This document shows, one piece after another, positions 1 through 12,762 of a stretch of 64,000 nucleotides of DNA; position 1 is the first letter of the stretch; every line of letters starts with the position of its first letter. Both the position numbers and the translations under genes were made by a program. The stretch comes from Rhopalosiphum padi (lineage: Eukaryota; Arthropoda; Insecta; Hemiptera; Aphididae), in contig NC_083599.1 in assembly GCF_020882245.1 (NCBI RefSeq), positions 74,879,745 through 74,943,744 on the forward strand, written 5' to 3'. The notes beneath the pieces are model-generated. The model was not told the DNA's origin. It saw only the letters and a list, made by a program, of their open reading frames with translations, and ran no database searches.

Positions 1-182
1 CATCAATTATACTTATTGAAAATATAAATATATTACAGATTGAACCTTAAAGAAATATGAAATATTTAAAAAATATTATTTACAATATAAAAATGTTTTC
101 TAATGACTAGAACTGGTGAATTTTACTTGCAACAGAGTATAGTTACTACATTTTAAAGGATAATATTTAAATTTAAATTTAA
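1..182. other. Flank of hAT element, no gene seen
   Basis: AT-rich sequence with no supported coding region. It ends at the 8-bp target duplication TATTTTAA (183-190) of the neighbouring hAT element. Confidence 0.6.
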
Positions 183-544
183 TATTTTAACAGAGGCGGT
201 TTGAATGTATTAAAGTTGGTGGTGCAAGACAATATATAGACACCCCCCCCCCCTATTTTCACAAAAATAACAAATAAATATATTTTTTCATGTACCTAAT
301 TTTTTAGTAACCTCAGTTGTTTATACTTTTTATATTAGCAATGATTGTGTAATGATTGTTGTAATTAAAAATTAATCAAATAAAAATAAAAAGTAGATAC
401 ATACTATTTTATAGTATTATTCATATTGAAGTTTGATGAATAGGTACTTAAATATTCAAATATCACTATATTTATTATATATTCGTAATACATATAACAA
501 GCCAAAAAGTAGTACAGACAATATGATATAAAAACAAATTAAAC

Positions 545-3500
545 TTAAGAAAATAAAAGTGCTGATTGTAACAGTTTTGACCTTGCGCCATACATATTAA
601 TAGCTTCATCTATTGGTATATCAATATCAGCATTACATGATATCAACATTAAATGATCAAGTCTAGATTCAGACATTGTTGAGCGAAGATTGGTTTTGAT
701 TAATTTTAGTTTTGAAAAACACCTTTCAGCACTTGTTGACGTTGGAGGTAAAGAGCAAATACCTTTGTAAGCTAAGTACAAATTTGGAAACGCCACCGAC
801 ATACCTGTGTTACTGAGAGTTTTAAATATATCTAATAGTTTTAATACATTTGTTCTTCATCATTGGACCTCATGCTATCATTATCGCTGCTATTATTCTC
901 GTGGCTGAATGCATTAATTGTTGTATTATTATCAATATTTTCTGATACTTCAGGACATGTTTCATGAAATTTTTAAAGTTTTTGGAGAATAAATTATACT
1001 CGGTACTTAAACTATCCTGATCAATGTTTGTGGATGATAACCATTTACATATATAATTAAATGAGCTAGGTGTGGTAGCAGATTTTTGAAGTAAATGTTC
1101 AGCAGAAAACAATGAAATTTCATTAAACACATTTTCAGCATCGTTATACCTGTCATCCAGCTTCATTAAAGTTTTATCAAGAGTCATATTATATACTTCG
1201 CTAATATAGCGGTCCTTTGTAGACAGAAGTCGCTCATCATTTGTTTTTTCCCCACTCATTTTTTTTTTAATAGAAGTACGTTTAATCGGCATATTTTTTT
1301 CTTCTAAGTCTAAACTTGTGCAAAATGATTCATAATCAGAAAATATGTTGGATAAATTATCATCTATTCTCATATCATTTAAAAATTGTCGTGTAGCTTT
1401 AACAAGTTTCATTGCTTGAATAAAATCCATATTTGGAGCTTGTAAATAAACAGATAATGGTGTCGTAGCTGAAAATATTTTTTTCATTAAATGAGCTGTG
1501 ACTATAAAAGAAAATTTGTTTAAGTTTTTATAAAACCCCTTGGCCATGTCACGGATTTTTTTATCAGCCTCTTCTGACATAATATATTTTAATGTTTCAA
1601 TTACTGCTTTATATGTTTTTAACATAACATCAATACAACGATCATGGTAAGTCTATCTTGTATTTGAAAAGTGTTGTAACCTTCGAATACGCTGTTTAGG
1701 ATAGATTAATTTTTGTAATTCAACATATTTGGCTGTGCGTTTTCTTGCACTAAGAAAATTTACCAAACTTCTGACTGTTCCAAAGAAATCTTGAACTTCG
1801 GCAGTTGCTTCACATGCATCACACACTGCTAAATTTAAGCAATGAGCAAAACACCAAACATGCAGAGCATTAGGATTATGATTTTGAATTAGTGTACGTA
1901 AACCTTTTATTGCACCTTGCATGTTAGAAGCACCATCGTATGCTTGGCCAACTAATTCTTTTTTCCAATTTAATGTATGGTTGTCACATATTTTACTAAA
2001 TAATTGAAACATACCATTACCGGTAGAATCCACAGTTTCATCAACACATATTAATCTTTCATAGATAGTACCATCAGTAGTACAATAACGTAATACAAAA
2101 GCGAATTGATCTAGCTTAGATACATCAGTAGTAGAATCTAGTATTAGTGAATACATCCCTGATAACTTTACTTCATTAAGTATTTTCTTACGAATTGTTT
2201 CTGCTATACATTCAAGCATTACGTTTTGTGATCCTTTAGACATAAAAGACAGTCTTGTTTTCTTGGACGATGATTGTATACGATCCAAGTGTGCGCGTAA
2301 AACTGGATGGTATTTTAAAAAAAGGTTAACCCAGTCAAGAAATTGTCCTTGAATATTATCATTTGCTGATTCTAAATGTCCTCTTAAAGCTGAGTTATGT
2401 TTTGCTAAGCATACAACAATGTCCATGAGAACTTTCACAATTTCTCTATTTGCAGCAACTTGTGTATTAGAAGATTTTGTTAGTTTTAAATCTATACGGT
2501 TGTTATTAATATACATAACTCGATTTAATTCAGCCTCTAAATGATCTTTACATGTCTCATGTTTATATAATCTCCCATGAATTCCAGATAGGTGACCCCA
2601 TGAATTACAACCAGAACTAGCAAACAAACCTTTTTGTGCTCGTGGTGTACCAAAAAGTTTGCATGTCCAACAGTATACTTTATCAGTAGATGGTGAATAG
2701 GCAAGCCATGTTCTATTTTCAGTTTTTTCATTTACCAGTTTGGTATAATATACCATTGAAAATGAACGCGAAGGTGTAGACGAATCATGTGGGAATTTCT
2801 TTCCAGGTAGATCAATATCTTTTGACTGACATGGACCCAATTCTAATAATGAAAGTTTTAAACCAGGCGATATTGTTTTTCCTATATAAAATGCTGGATC
2901 ATTTTGAAATTTGGTTGTAGCCAAAGAATTATCAGGAATAAAATTAATTGGTTCTTCTGAATAACAGTCTTCCAAATCAATTACTGTCTTCTTAAATAAT
3001 TGATTAGAATCTTTAAAAAAAAAGAAAATGATTTTTAATATTATGGAATTATTGAAATTATTACCATGAGTTTTATTTAAAAATGCACAAGTAAGCAAAA
3101 ACATTAATAAATTATAATATAAATAATTTTATAATTGCATAGTTAAAACACCATTGATCAGAATATCATTATAATATAACATGGTACAAAGGTATAACAG
3201 ACAAATATGCAAATGGATTTGGAACGTTAATACAATTTAAACTAAATTCATTCTATACATAAGTGCTAGGTTAAGTAGGTTTTAGGTATACAATGTTATA
3301 CTATTTTATCAATTCACAAATAAAATATAAATAATGTATAATGTATATTAAAATTTGTAAATTATAATATACACAAAAATTAAACACTTGAACATAGATC
3401 AAAGCCCACACGCTATTTAAAAATACACTGAACATGAGCAACATTAAAATTATCTAAATAGATGTCTGAAATAACTCAGAAATAATTTTTCTAGAATTTA

Positions 3501-4732
3501 AATTAAAAAAATATTAGCTGTAGATACAACTATAGCTTGACTTCTGAATATTTGACTTAATAATTTTAATTCAATGCCTGATTATGCCTGCAAGATTACA
3601 TTCAGAATCAACTTGTCTTTAAAATAAAACTGAAATAAAATATTATGTCCTTAAAATAAAATACCTTGTAACTTATAGCTACAATTAACATTAATATTAA
3701 TATTGGACAATATTAAACCTCGGTTTAGTACCTTAAACATAAAATAAACTATTAAAATAATAATTAAAGAAATGTACTAGATTTTAATATTTTATCATAA
3801 CATTTTAAATCACATAATTATCAGCTATAAAACAAATGTAAATGTTAAAAAAAAAATAATAACCACCAATGGTTAGTTATCCAATTTATAGAAACAATTA
3901 ATTAAACAAACATGCAACATCTAAGAACAATACAGATAAATTGATAAACATAAAACACAGGCCACATTGGTAAATATATAAATACAATACCATCTGATGT
4001 ACTGGCCACTGACAATTGAAAGTCGATCACATTATTTATTGTTTTACTTGTAGATTCACAGATCTTAACAGTTTGTTCTAAAATATTTGGTTTTGTTAAA
4101 TAAACTTATAAATAATATACAAATTTAAAAATTATATTCAAATATTAACACAATACCTGATTCTAAAGTGGATGGAGCCACTGTATTAGTTATTGTTTTA
4201 CTTGTAGATTCACAGATCTTAACAGTTTGTTCTAAAATATTTGGTTTTGTTAAATAAACTTATAAATAATATACAAATTTAAAAATTATATTCAAATATT
4301 AACACAATACCTGATTCTAAAGTGGATGGAGCCACTATATTAGTCATAATTTCACTTGTAGACTCACAATTACTTGTAATGCCAGATTCTATAATATTAG
4401 AATTCATCACTAAACGATAATTTATATTATTAGAAGATGATGTTTTACAAGTGGACATAGATGTCGTTTGATCTATAATAGAATATGTACAATTAGATTG
4501 TTTAATATTTTAAAATAAAATTGTAAGTTCTAATTTACTTCAAAAACTTACTTTCTTCAGATGTTTGGATAATAGGTTCAGTAACAGCGAAATATTTAGT
4601 AATATTTGAATTGTTACTAGTAGTTATTTTTCTTTTTTTACAAGAATAAATATTAAGTTCATAATTATGTTTATTCATTAGACTGAGATTTTTACCACAC
4701 GAGCAAATTTTGAATTTTGGTTGTGACGACAT
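545..4732 (-). pseudogene. hAT transposase, five exons, one nonsense and two frameshifts
   Basis: Exons can be chained in frame on the minus strand: 4552-4732 (ATG; begins MSSQPKFKIC), 4311-4472, 4157-4231, 3991-4077, then a long last exon from 3010 to 545. All internal junctions have GT/AG and keep phase 1. The last exon carries a TTF-type zinc finger (WTCKLF...CKDH), a DUF4371-like RNase H core (LDSTTD, GQAYDGASNMQG, CFAHCLNLAV) and a C-terminal hAT dimerisation domain (SAERCFSKLKLIKT). A TAG at 1653-1655 replaces the tryptophan of the conserved TRW motif. Frameshifts lie near 965 and 845. Otherwise it is full length, so the copy is probably dead but young. The protein would bind the element ends and excise them in the nucleus. 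Confidence 0.85.
3991..4360 (-). repeat. 154-bp tandem duplication carrying a 75-nt symmetric exon
   Basis: The motif TAGATTCACA recurs at 4051, 4205 and (diverged) 4359, exactly 154 bases apart. Each unit contains an exon end, a GT donor and the upstream acceptor. The middle exon (4157-4231) is 75 nt and keeps phase 1, so it adds 25 residues without breaking the frame. The exon upstream in transcription order (4311-4472) and the one downstream (3991-4077) share parts of it. Confidence 0.85.
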
Positions 4733-5369
4733 TATTCTATTTTTAATCTTAAGCCGAGATACTGATCGAAAAGAACTGTAGAAAAGTATCATATTATTCA
4801 TATTATATTAATATGTTATTCATATTTAAAATTACAAATTTAATAATACTTAAAGCTTTCCACTTACGTTTTAAAATACTTAAAATAACAGAACACTGAA
4901 TAGAAAATAATAACACCACTTATTACAACAATTTTCGATTAATAAACAATATTTTTATTATTTTTGACTAGCAGTTTGTAGTTTTGAACCATTGCAGACG
5001 TTAGCGACGTTCCGACGAATGACAAATAACGATATTATTGTGTAATCATTATAATTAGTAGACACGATAAATTGGTGAAACATGGATAAACCCATAATGG
5101 TATATTTTAAAAATAAACCCATCGAATTCACAAAACAGATTAAAAAGTTGATAGCTGAACATACAACACATACCTATACCTATATAACTGACTGCTATAT
5201 TATTATATTATCATTGAATGATCTGCATAGACATAATATTATTTTATCTAATATAGTTAAATTAGTTATACTCAAGGTCAATATCACCCACGACCCACCC
5301 ACCCACCCACAAAATATTGGTGGTGCAGTGCACCAAAAACAGTATACTCAAACCGCCTCTGTATTTTAA

Positions 5370-6147
5370 CATAGTTTTTTAATATATTTTGCAGCTTACC
5401 AACTATGACATCAGCTCTAGATCATGTATCAAGGAGATGGAAGAAGACTACACATTTAATAAACCATACCAGAAGATGAAATTGCTGTATCATATGGTAA
5501 AATAATTAATTGTAGTAACTAGTAACTAATTATGTATGGTCTAATCCATTAACGAAAATTAAACCATTATAAATAAAAAGTATATTTTTTTAAATTAAAC
5601 TACCTATACTCTGATGATATCCCAAGAACCAATTAGTAAGAAAATCTGATAAAAATTTGTAATTACTGTTTTGAATAGTGTCAGTTTTTGAAAAAATTAT
5701 TAAATAAAATAAATAAATATGTACCAGGAAATTAATAATATTTTCATACAAAATATAATTTTTTAATAAATTTATAGATGCTTAGTATTTCAGATTGCAT
5801 AAAAAATGATAAAAGTAAATTCAGACATTGTGTTAAATTTATGCTAAAAATATTTTGCCTTTTAATGTACAACATAATTATATTATATATATTATACTAA
5901 TTGAGAACCTTCTGTTTAATGTGTTCACTTAAAATGTCTTGTTTTAAATTGAAAATCAATATCACATACATGTTTTGATGTAGTTATTATTTGACAATTT
6001 TTCCAATTTTATACTTAAATTATACTTATAAGTACATTTACTACATTTCTTACTTCTACCTTATTACATCTTAACTCTATTATCTTATAAATTAAATTAC
6101 ACCAATAATTACTACTTACAGTTTCTTTATGTTTGTTATATATTTTT
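5370..6147. other. Non-coding AT-rich stretch
   Basis: No coding region, RNA gene or repeat end is supported here. Many A/T runs. Confidence 0.5.
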
Positions 6148-6546
6148 TTATGATTTTTTCTCCCAAAAATCATGAACACTGTCACATATAATTTTATAAA
6201 CCTTCTCGTACATCTCTCGTAAAATCACCTCCAAATCATAGCTTGAATATAAAGCGACATCGTCTATTAACCAGTCTAATTTTGTTTTAAAAAATTTTCT
6301 ACTTATTATACTAAACCATCTCAAACTATTTACTAAATGATAATTTTTGCAAAACTCAGCTTTTCTCCTTCTACACTTCTCGCACAGATCGGAAATTGAG
6401 CAATCCACACCACATATATCTTTTAATCCTTCCTCCGGCATTTTTTTTAGAATGATGAGTAAGACTTCATTAACTGAATAAAAATAATATTGTAACATAA
6501 TATAATATATATAATAAACAATATTCTTACGTGATTCTTTATCCAT
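6148..6546 (-). CDS. Small two-exon orphan gene, 113 aa, function unknown
   Basis: Exon 1 is 6531-6546 (ATG, 16 nt) and exon 2 is 6148-6473. The 57-bp intron starts GTAAGA and ends TTATTCAG. Removing it gives an unbroken 113-residue frame (16 + 326 = 342 nt). Read through without splicing, the frame is also open but has an unlikely hydrophobic Tyr/Ile-rich insert. The product has a Cys-rich centre (ICGVDCSISDLCEKC, then FC), a basic RRRK, and an acidic, helical C-terminus. There is no signal peptide. I recognise no family. It could be an orphan aphid gene or an exon of an unrecognised element. Confidence 0.45.
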   Translation of the reverse strand: MDKESRKNIVYYIYYIMLQYYFYSVNEVLLIILKKMPEEGLKDICGVDCSISDLCEKCRRRKAEFCKNYHLVNSLRWFSIISRKFFKTKLDWLIDDVALYSSYDLEVILREMYEKVYKIICDSVHDFWEKKS

Positions 6547-7557
6547 GATTTATAAATGTTGTCTTCGTAATAAATTTAATTAAACGTAAAGAAGTAGTTA
6601 AGCGACATGAGAAAAATAAATTAGTTGTAATTATTAGATCTGATGAACGCGAAATGAGCTAAATTAAAATTGATTTTAACGGTATGGAAAAATTGATTTT
6701 AGTGATGTGGTGGGATGTCCCCCATATAAGTTAATTCGTCGGTAAAGATGATAAAGTGAATTAGTTGGCAAAGATATTAAGGTGATTTCGTTGGTAAAGA
6801 TATTAAGATGGGTTCGGTATGGAGTAATTTTTTTTTCTTATACGCTATGTATTTTTAAATCTAAATTCTCCAAGACGATGATAAATACAAAATGTATCCT
6901 GTAGAGGTATTGGTACTTAGAGAATAAACCAAATTTTATTATAGGCTCTAAATTTCTGAAATAATATAAATTTTTTTATTTTTATTTTAATTTTTATTTA
7001 CCATTAAGCTATATGTCTAATTCGTTATTATATAAAACGCGATGTTTCGAAGTTAAAATCTAAATATTGAAGAATGGTTAGCATTGTGCGTCCAATCCAC
7101 TTCTCTGTTGTTTCTTACGCGTTCGGACTCCAAAACAACAATTCTCCGAAGACTAACACTAACTGCATAATCACGTAATATTGTGTATGCCGACGAATTT
7201 TTTTTAAATAATAGCTAATAGCTTATAAGTTTACTTTCTTAGATTGCCAATGCATTTTGCCTAATATCTAAGCTTTTTTAAAAGTTATTGATCCTTGAAA
7301 TAATGTTATTGGTTTGTTTATTAATGCTAATGGCGGTAGTTTGACTGATGAGCAAAAGCACCTAGTAAGTTATAAAGTTCCTATCAATGGAACTGGACCC
7401 TCCCCATAGAAAATTTCTAGCTATTTAGTTATGGCCCTGGTTGTCTATAAAAAGGTTTCATAGGATCTATACTAGAGTAGTCACATGTTTCCTTAGTAAT
7501 TTAAAATTTAAAACTAATACAATTTAGGATACAAAATTTAAGTGTATTTGTATGTAC
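6547..7557. other. Non-coding stretch with a short tandem repeat
   Basis: No gene seen. It contains a 26-bp repeat at 6732-6809. A block at 6608-6660 (ATGAGAAAAATAAATTAGTT...ACGCGAAATG) resembles 7921-7973, suggesting a shared dispersed repeat. Confidence 0.5.
6732..6809. repeat. 26-bp tandem repeat, three diverged units
   Basis: Three head-to-tail units of the form (A/G)ATT-CGT(C/T)GGTAAAGAT-ATTAAG. Units begin near 6732, 6758 and 6784 and differ at a few positions. Confidence 0.6.
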
Positions 7558-7950
7558 CTGGCATACTCATAGGCTTTGGGTAAATAATAGTGAAGAGTTA
7601 AAGCAAATTCTTTGATCTCTTTGCTGTATCTATAGCCTGTAAGTTTCCTACCTTTATTTTTGGAAACATTTTGGAATAATTCCAAAGTTGTACTATTCAA
7701 TTTTTCCAGTAGAAGCTCTTCTGACTCTTTTGCTAGTAATTTTTTGTCTTTTAAAATTTTTAGTAGGTCTTTCATATTTTGGATAGATTTATTTTGTCTT
7801 CGTACTTTCTGTTGTAATTGTTTAACTTTAGTTTTTAACTTTCTTATCATTTGTGAAAATATAGCACGTTTTGATGGACTACTGAATAATGGACGAAAAC
7901 ACTGTTTTTTTAATGGTGGTATGAGAAAAATAATTAGTTGCGATATTATT
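7558..7950 (-). pseudogene. P-element (THAP9-like) transposase exon fragment
   Basis: The minus-strand frame shows a coiled-coil-like basic stretch (RKLKTKVKQLQQKVRRQ), then the family-typical block YSKEIKEFALTLHYYLPKAY. It ends at a GT donor (GTACAT at 7557-7552) after YEYAR, where P-element genes usually have an exon boundary. No N-terminal THAP zinc finger and no downstream catalytic exons are found nearby, so this is an isolated fragment. Another P-element fragment at 40.4-41.2 kb covers the later part of the same protein but is a separate locus. Confidence 0.7.
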
Positions 7951-8000
7951 AAGTCTGAGGTACGCGAAATGCACTCAACGAAAAATAACGATAAATTCAA

Positions 8001-9644
8001 AAAAAAAATATATCAATTGAATACAATATTTATTAATAATGACCCCATAAAGTATTAATTAATTTGATAAAATAATATTGGTGGGTATGGAATTGATAAA
8101 TTGTTTGATAAAAATTGTATTATTATAATAAAGATATAATTTTAGTTGATTTTTTTCTTCTCTAGGTATCACCATAAATGAAGATTGAGTATTAGTAGTA
8201 TTACGATCACTATTAGTATAAACATTTGTAAAAGTTAAATTTTCTATAGTACAAATATCTACATATCTACATAACTATTAAAAAAATTCTTTTAATCGTA
8301 CAAATGTTTGTCCATTTAATATTTTAATTATATTTAAGGGTGGACTACTGAATGTATCACTATTGTTAATCGATAGTTCATCATATATTTGTGGCTCATT
8401 AGGTATTTCATAAGCCAGATAATGTTCATTTAAATTATTTAATAAAAACTTTTTAGCTAATACCATAATTTTATTGTTTTTGATTACTAAAATAAACAGC
8501 ACTTATTTTAAAGATAAAATGTTGACTAGTACCCTAAATTAAATATAAATTTTCTTTATATGTTGTGCCACAATAATGTATTTCTTTGTACATTTTATAT
8601 TGAAATGCCTGCAAATTAGTTCTGTTAAATATTATATTTTGGACTTTTCATAAGAAAATAAGAATATTTTAGTTGGAATTTTTTAGCTAATGTTAGTTAT
8701 ATTTTTTTGAGATGATGTAACTCGTGCATATCTAAAAATCGATATGTAAACGGCAAAAAAAAAAATTAACATATTATCTTGGACACATAATATACGTTTA
8801 TCGTTTTTTGATTGATATTATTACGGCCTGACGTTCAATTGTAGAATCTGATTCATGATTCATGATTATGTATAAAAAATGATTTTTCTTGTATAGTAAT
8901 ATTTTCGTTGTTTCAAATCAATTTGGGTAATTTTGCTCTGCATGTCTTCTTTGAGTAATTCCATGTTGAATAACCACTTATTTTTGAATTATAATTAAAT
9001 TTGATTAACACTATTAATTGATTGCCGTTTTGGCTAAACATTTTTGTAAGTTCCATATTAAAAAAAAATATTAAATGACACAGCACATAGGTACTAAGTA
9101 AAATTATCACTTGTGATAATCTTTTACTTGTGAAAGAGCCGATATTTAGTATATTGCGTTAAAACTTAAAAATAAATTTGGATTTTCTTTACAAATTTGT
9201 ATTTAACTTATTCTAACATAACATATTAATTAAACGATATATGTAAATAATAACATTGCAGGTATTTTGATGCATGTATAATATACCTATATAGTATATA
9301 TTATGTTATCATTTCGGTATGTATAAAGTATGGATATATTATATTATATATATAAAATAAATTTCCACTGCTTGTATAAATAATGTATTATATATATTAT
9401 TAATATATAATGTATTAATGCATCTTATCGGTTTTTTGCAGATTATGTAATGTTAATTTTTTTTTTGTCGCAGTTTACATACAGCCAATTTGATAGGTTT
9501 ATTATAGTTTTACACAATGTTTGTAAAAAAATATTTTTGAAATCACATTAAATAATATAATAATAAATATATAATAATAGACTATAACTTTGAACTCAAT
9601 TATCATTTTTTAAAACATTTTTGGTAACAAGAAAAAATTAGAGG
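8001..9644. other. Non-coding AT-rich stretch
   Basis: Short open frames here (for example around 8278-8502) have no recognisable domain, no codon-usage signal and no splice support. (TA)-rich low complexity lies at 9280-9430. Confidence 0.5.
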
Positions 9645-9928
9645 TACTAAGTAAGAACGCTAATATTAGGCGTTATTAGTAATAACTTATTACCTAACAT
9701 ATTAAACAGCTTAAATAGCTAATAACATAAAAGTAATTTTTATTCGTATAATATGCGTATAATAATATGCAAATAATACTTATAAATTATTATTTCATTG
9801 CATTTTTTGTCAAAAAAACTATAAAGGGTAATATGTATTATACTAAATCAAATAGACTAACAAATAATTATAAAGGTATAATAAAATAAAAAAGACAAAA
9901 CTGCATTTTTCTCAAACTTATGTATTGA
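9645..9928. repeat. Dispersed repeat matching the end of the 42-44 kb transposon
   Basis: This segment (starting TACTAAGTAAGAA) closely matches 41924-42187, with scattered substitutions and small indels. At the second locus it covers the 3' end of a DDE-like transposase gene plus its flank. Here no coding part follows, so this is a solo end or a non-autonomous relative. Confidence 0.75.
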
Positions 9929-12045
9929 GTTCTCTTAGTAATGCTGTATTTACTTATACTAAAAAACGCCGTAGCAAAAATGATAATATTTGATTGACAA
10001 ATTTAAATACACAGATTATTATGTATAACCACTTTTACAAATTGAAACAATGTGCCAAACCCCGAGTATGGTGCAGCGTAATCATATGAAAAGTAACCAT
10101 GATGGCTTGTCAAAATTTACGATTATCAAACCTACAACCAGTGGCGAATCAAGGATTTGAGTACTGTGATATTTTCAGGACTGGCTTTAGGTTTTTTGGC
10201 GCCCTAGCAATTATTCTAATTTACCGCGTTCGCGTAAACGAAATATTATTATAATTATATTATTACATACTTTTTTTTTTGTGTTTTGTTGAACAACTAA
10301 CACAAATTTCTATACATTAGATAATATAATAATTGATAATCAAATCATTTTGGTTCATTCGATATTTATCGCCTCCAAACTAATGCTGCACTAGGTGGTT
10401 GCCAATTTTGCTACCGCATTGGGCGTAAATATGTATATATATATATATTATGTACACTATTGCGTAGTATTGTTTTTATTGTCTACGGAGACACTTAGGT
10501 AGTATTATATATATTATATCATAATATTATTATTAATTGGATATTGTGAAATACATCACGATTAAGGCGGACTAATATGTGACATACGAGTACGTAATTC
10601 TAGCGTTTATCAATACAGCAGAAGCCGCTTATTAGGAACACTTTGTGATCAAGGCGCAATGTGTCAATTAACCGATTGTTTTTAATAAGCGATTGATTTG
10701 ATTTGTAGTATGAAAACAAGAATGAAAAATTTATATTTACCTTAATAATATACAATGTATTATTAAAAATATTATGTATATATACACGGTGTATCATAGA
10801 GGTATGACAATTTCACATTAAAATTACATTTGAATGTGTCAGATTATTGTGATACGCTCTGTATATGTACTTACAATAATTGTATTGTATAGGTGTCAAT
10901 TTTGGAGCGTAAGTAGTGGAGGCAAACAGTTTATAGAACTACGAACTGCGGCTACTAGCAATATTATTAAAACGATTTTTTTTCTTTTCCCTGAAATATG
11001 CTTGTTAGTTATTGTGTATAGTGCATGTTAGATTACGATGGTCAACAGAATTCTACGGATGAAACAACATTTAGCTGGACGTACAGTAACGATTTCAATA
11101 CGGTCTCTCCTTTGTTATGTTTGGTATATTAAATGTGGCGGCGTCGCGGAGACAGTGCAAAAGCAGTTCCCGTGGCGTCGTCGGTTTACACTGAAAAAAA
11201 AAGGTATATTAAATGAATCTATATTGTATTACAGACATCTGCATTCTGCGTTCCCACGCTGACATAACCTACTGCATGAGTTAGGTACCCAATTCCAAGA
11301 GTTTTGTTAAAGCTACAAAAGAATTTTGAGCCCCAGAATATAATAATTTATTATAGTATAACATATATGTGTTATAATATACTGTAAATAATATGTCTTC
11401 ACACTTGAATAATATCATTTGGAGAAAATACGATTCTATTTTAGTATTATTATTATTACTAAACGTTTGTAAATGTTGAAAAAACATTTTTATTATATAT
11501 TTTCGTGACTTACTCATCCCGAGTTCATAGTGTTCTTACCATTTACTAATAATTAATTAGCTTAATTTTAATTATTTAGCTAACTAAAAAAATTATCAAT
11601 TTAAATTGACAATTCAAAATATACTGTTGATTATTTCTCATTTTTTGTTAAAATTTCTGACATACTTTGCATACTTCTATCACACGAAAACTCTTTATTG
11701 CGCATTTAAAATTATTGTTGATTACAAATTTTAAGAACCGGTGACATCGAAAATCGGTCATTTTAAGGACTACAGTCTAGCATCCACACGTGTTGACTTC
11801 AGTTTCAAACGCCTCACCGCTCTCGGCCGTCTTTATACAAAACGGAATGTTGTATAGGTAGTGTTTATTTGACCGTGTCAATACTGTAAGAGTGTTAAAC
11901 ACTTATATAGGTACCAATCGTTCACTTAACAAAATAATATTTTTAGTATTTTTACGTTTGTTGTATTCCTGGGTTTCTATGAACACTACTGCCTTAAACT
12001 GTCCATAGGTACTTAGTGTCGTAATAATGATTTATATTTTCAATT
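9929..12045. other. Non-coding stretch
   Basis: AT-rich, with a (TA)n run near 10434-10450. CAGTGGCGAATCAAGGAT near 10150 resembles a hAT-type terminal sequence, but no partner end was found. Open frames at 10.6-11.5 kb look random. Confidence 0.45.
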
Positions 12046-12762
12046 GGTATTCATTTAGTATGTGACCTACCGGACGCGTGACCTACCGTAAAGGATATTC
12101 GTTTTGTATGCGTGACCTACCGGACCAATAATTAAATAATAAATAATTAAAAATCATAAAATTAGGTTATTTTATTATTACAGATTACGGATTACATTCA
12201 ATATCAACCAACAAAATATCAGTGTAAAAATTAAAAGTCATAAAATTATTTTATTATAAATATTATTAAATTATGTTTGGCAATACAGTTTTTGTACATC
12301 ACTCAAAAATTAAAAAAACAATTGTCTCTTGCCTGTTAATAGATCGGTACCATGCCTCAATTAAATGACGTGGCAACATTTCAGCTGATGTTCCATGCAT
12401 TTTTCATAGGATTTTAGTTTTTAATACTCCCCATGAACATGTGATACATCGTAAAGAATTTCACCCGTAGCCAATCTTATTTTCTTCGTGCACGGTGTAC
12501 CTACATATTTGTTTCAACATGACATTTATGGCATACATTAGCAGTGGTGTATATAGAATTATAGACATTAATTTCAGGGGGGGGGTTAAAAAAAATTTCC
12601 ATTCTTAAATTCCAATTAATTCTACTATCAAAATCAATGCCCGTACTAACCATACATTTCAGGGGGGGTTGAACTCCTAAAACCCCCTTATATACGCCAC
12701 TGTAAATTAGTTTCGTTATTTTGTGGTAATAGTTTTGGTAGGTCACATACTAAACGAATACC
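12046..12762. mobile_element. 717-bp non-autonomous inverted-repeat element
   Basis: A 26-bp inverted repeat with one mismatch bounds the segment: GGTATTC(A/G)TTTAGTATG followed by TGACCTACC at 12046-12071 and inverted at 12737-12762. Inside the left end GTGACCTACCG repeats at 12062, 12078 and 12111. No coding region. A smaller element (12543-12702) is nested inside. A target duplication is not clear. Confidence 0.7.
12543..12702. mobile_element. 160-bp MITE, hAT-type ends, nested
   Basis: Terminal inverted repeats CAGTGGTGTATATA (12543-12556) and, inverted, CAGTGGCGTATATA (12689-12702) differ at one base. G-runs lie just inside the left half and a C-run near the right end. Flanking bases do not form a convincing 8-bp duplication, so it may be old. 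Confidence 0.65.

Larger units (their letters stand above)
191..5361 (-). mobile_element. Complete hAT DNA transposon (ZMYM1-like transposase)
   Basis: A 5171-bp element. Its ends are inverted copies beginning CAGAGGCGGTTTGA (191-204 and, inverted, 5348-5361). It is flanked by an exact 8-bp direct repeat, TATTTTAA (183-190 and 5362-5369), which is the hAT hallmark. Beyond the first 14 bases the two ends diverge. Both carry a GGTGCA motif, and the left end has an 11-C run (243-253) while the right has CCCA repeats. The transposase runs on the minus strand. The perfect target duplication suggests a fairly recent insertion, although the transposase is now broken. Confidence 0.93.

Noticed and set aside
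5082..5369. Plus-strand 95-codon frame at the right end of the hAT element
   Set aside because: It runs through the terminal inverted repeat and has no family resemblance.
8278..8502. 74-codon minus-strand frame
   Set aside because: AT-rich chance frame with no domain or splice support.
10834..11262. Two adjacent plus-strand frames
   Set aside because: Composition looks random and no start context or homology is seen.
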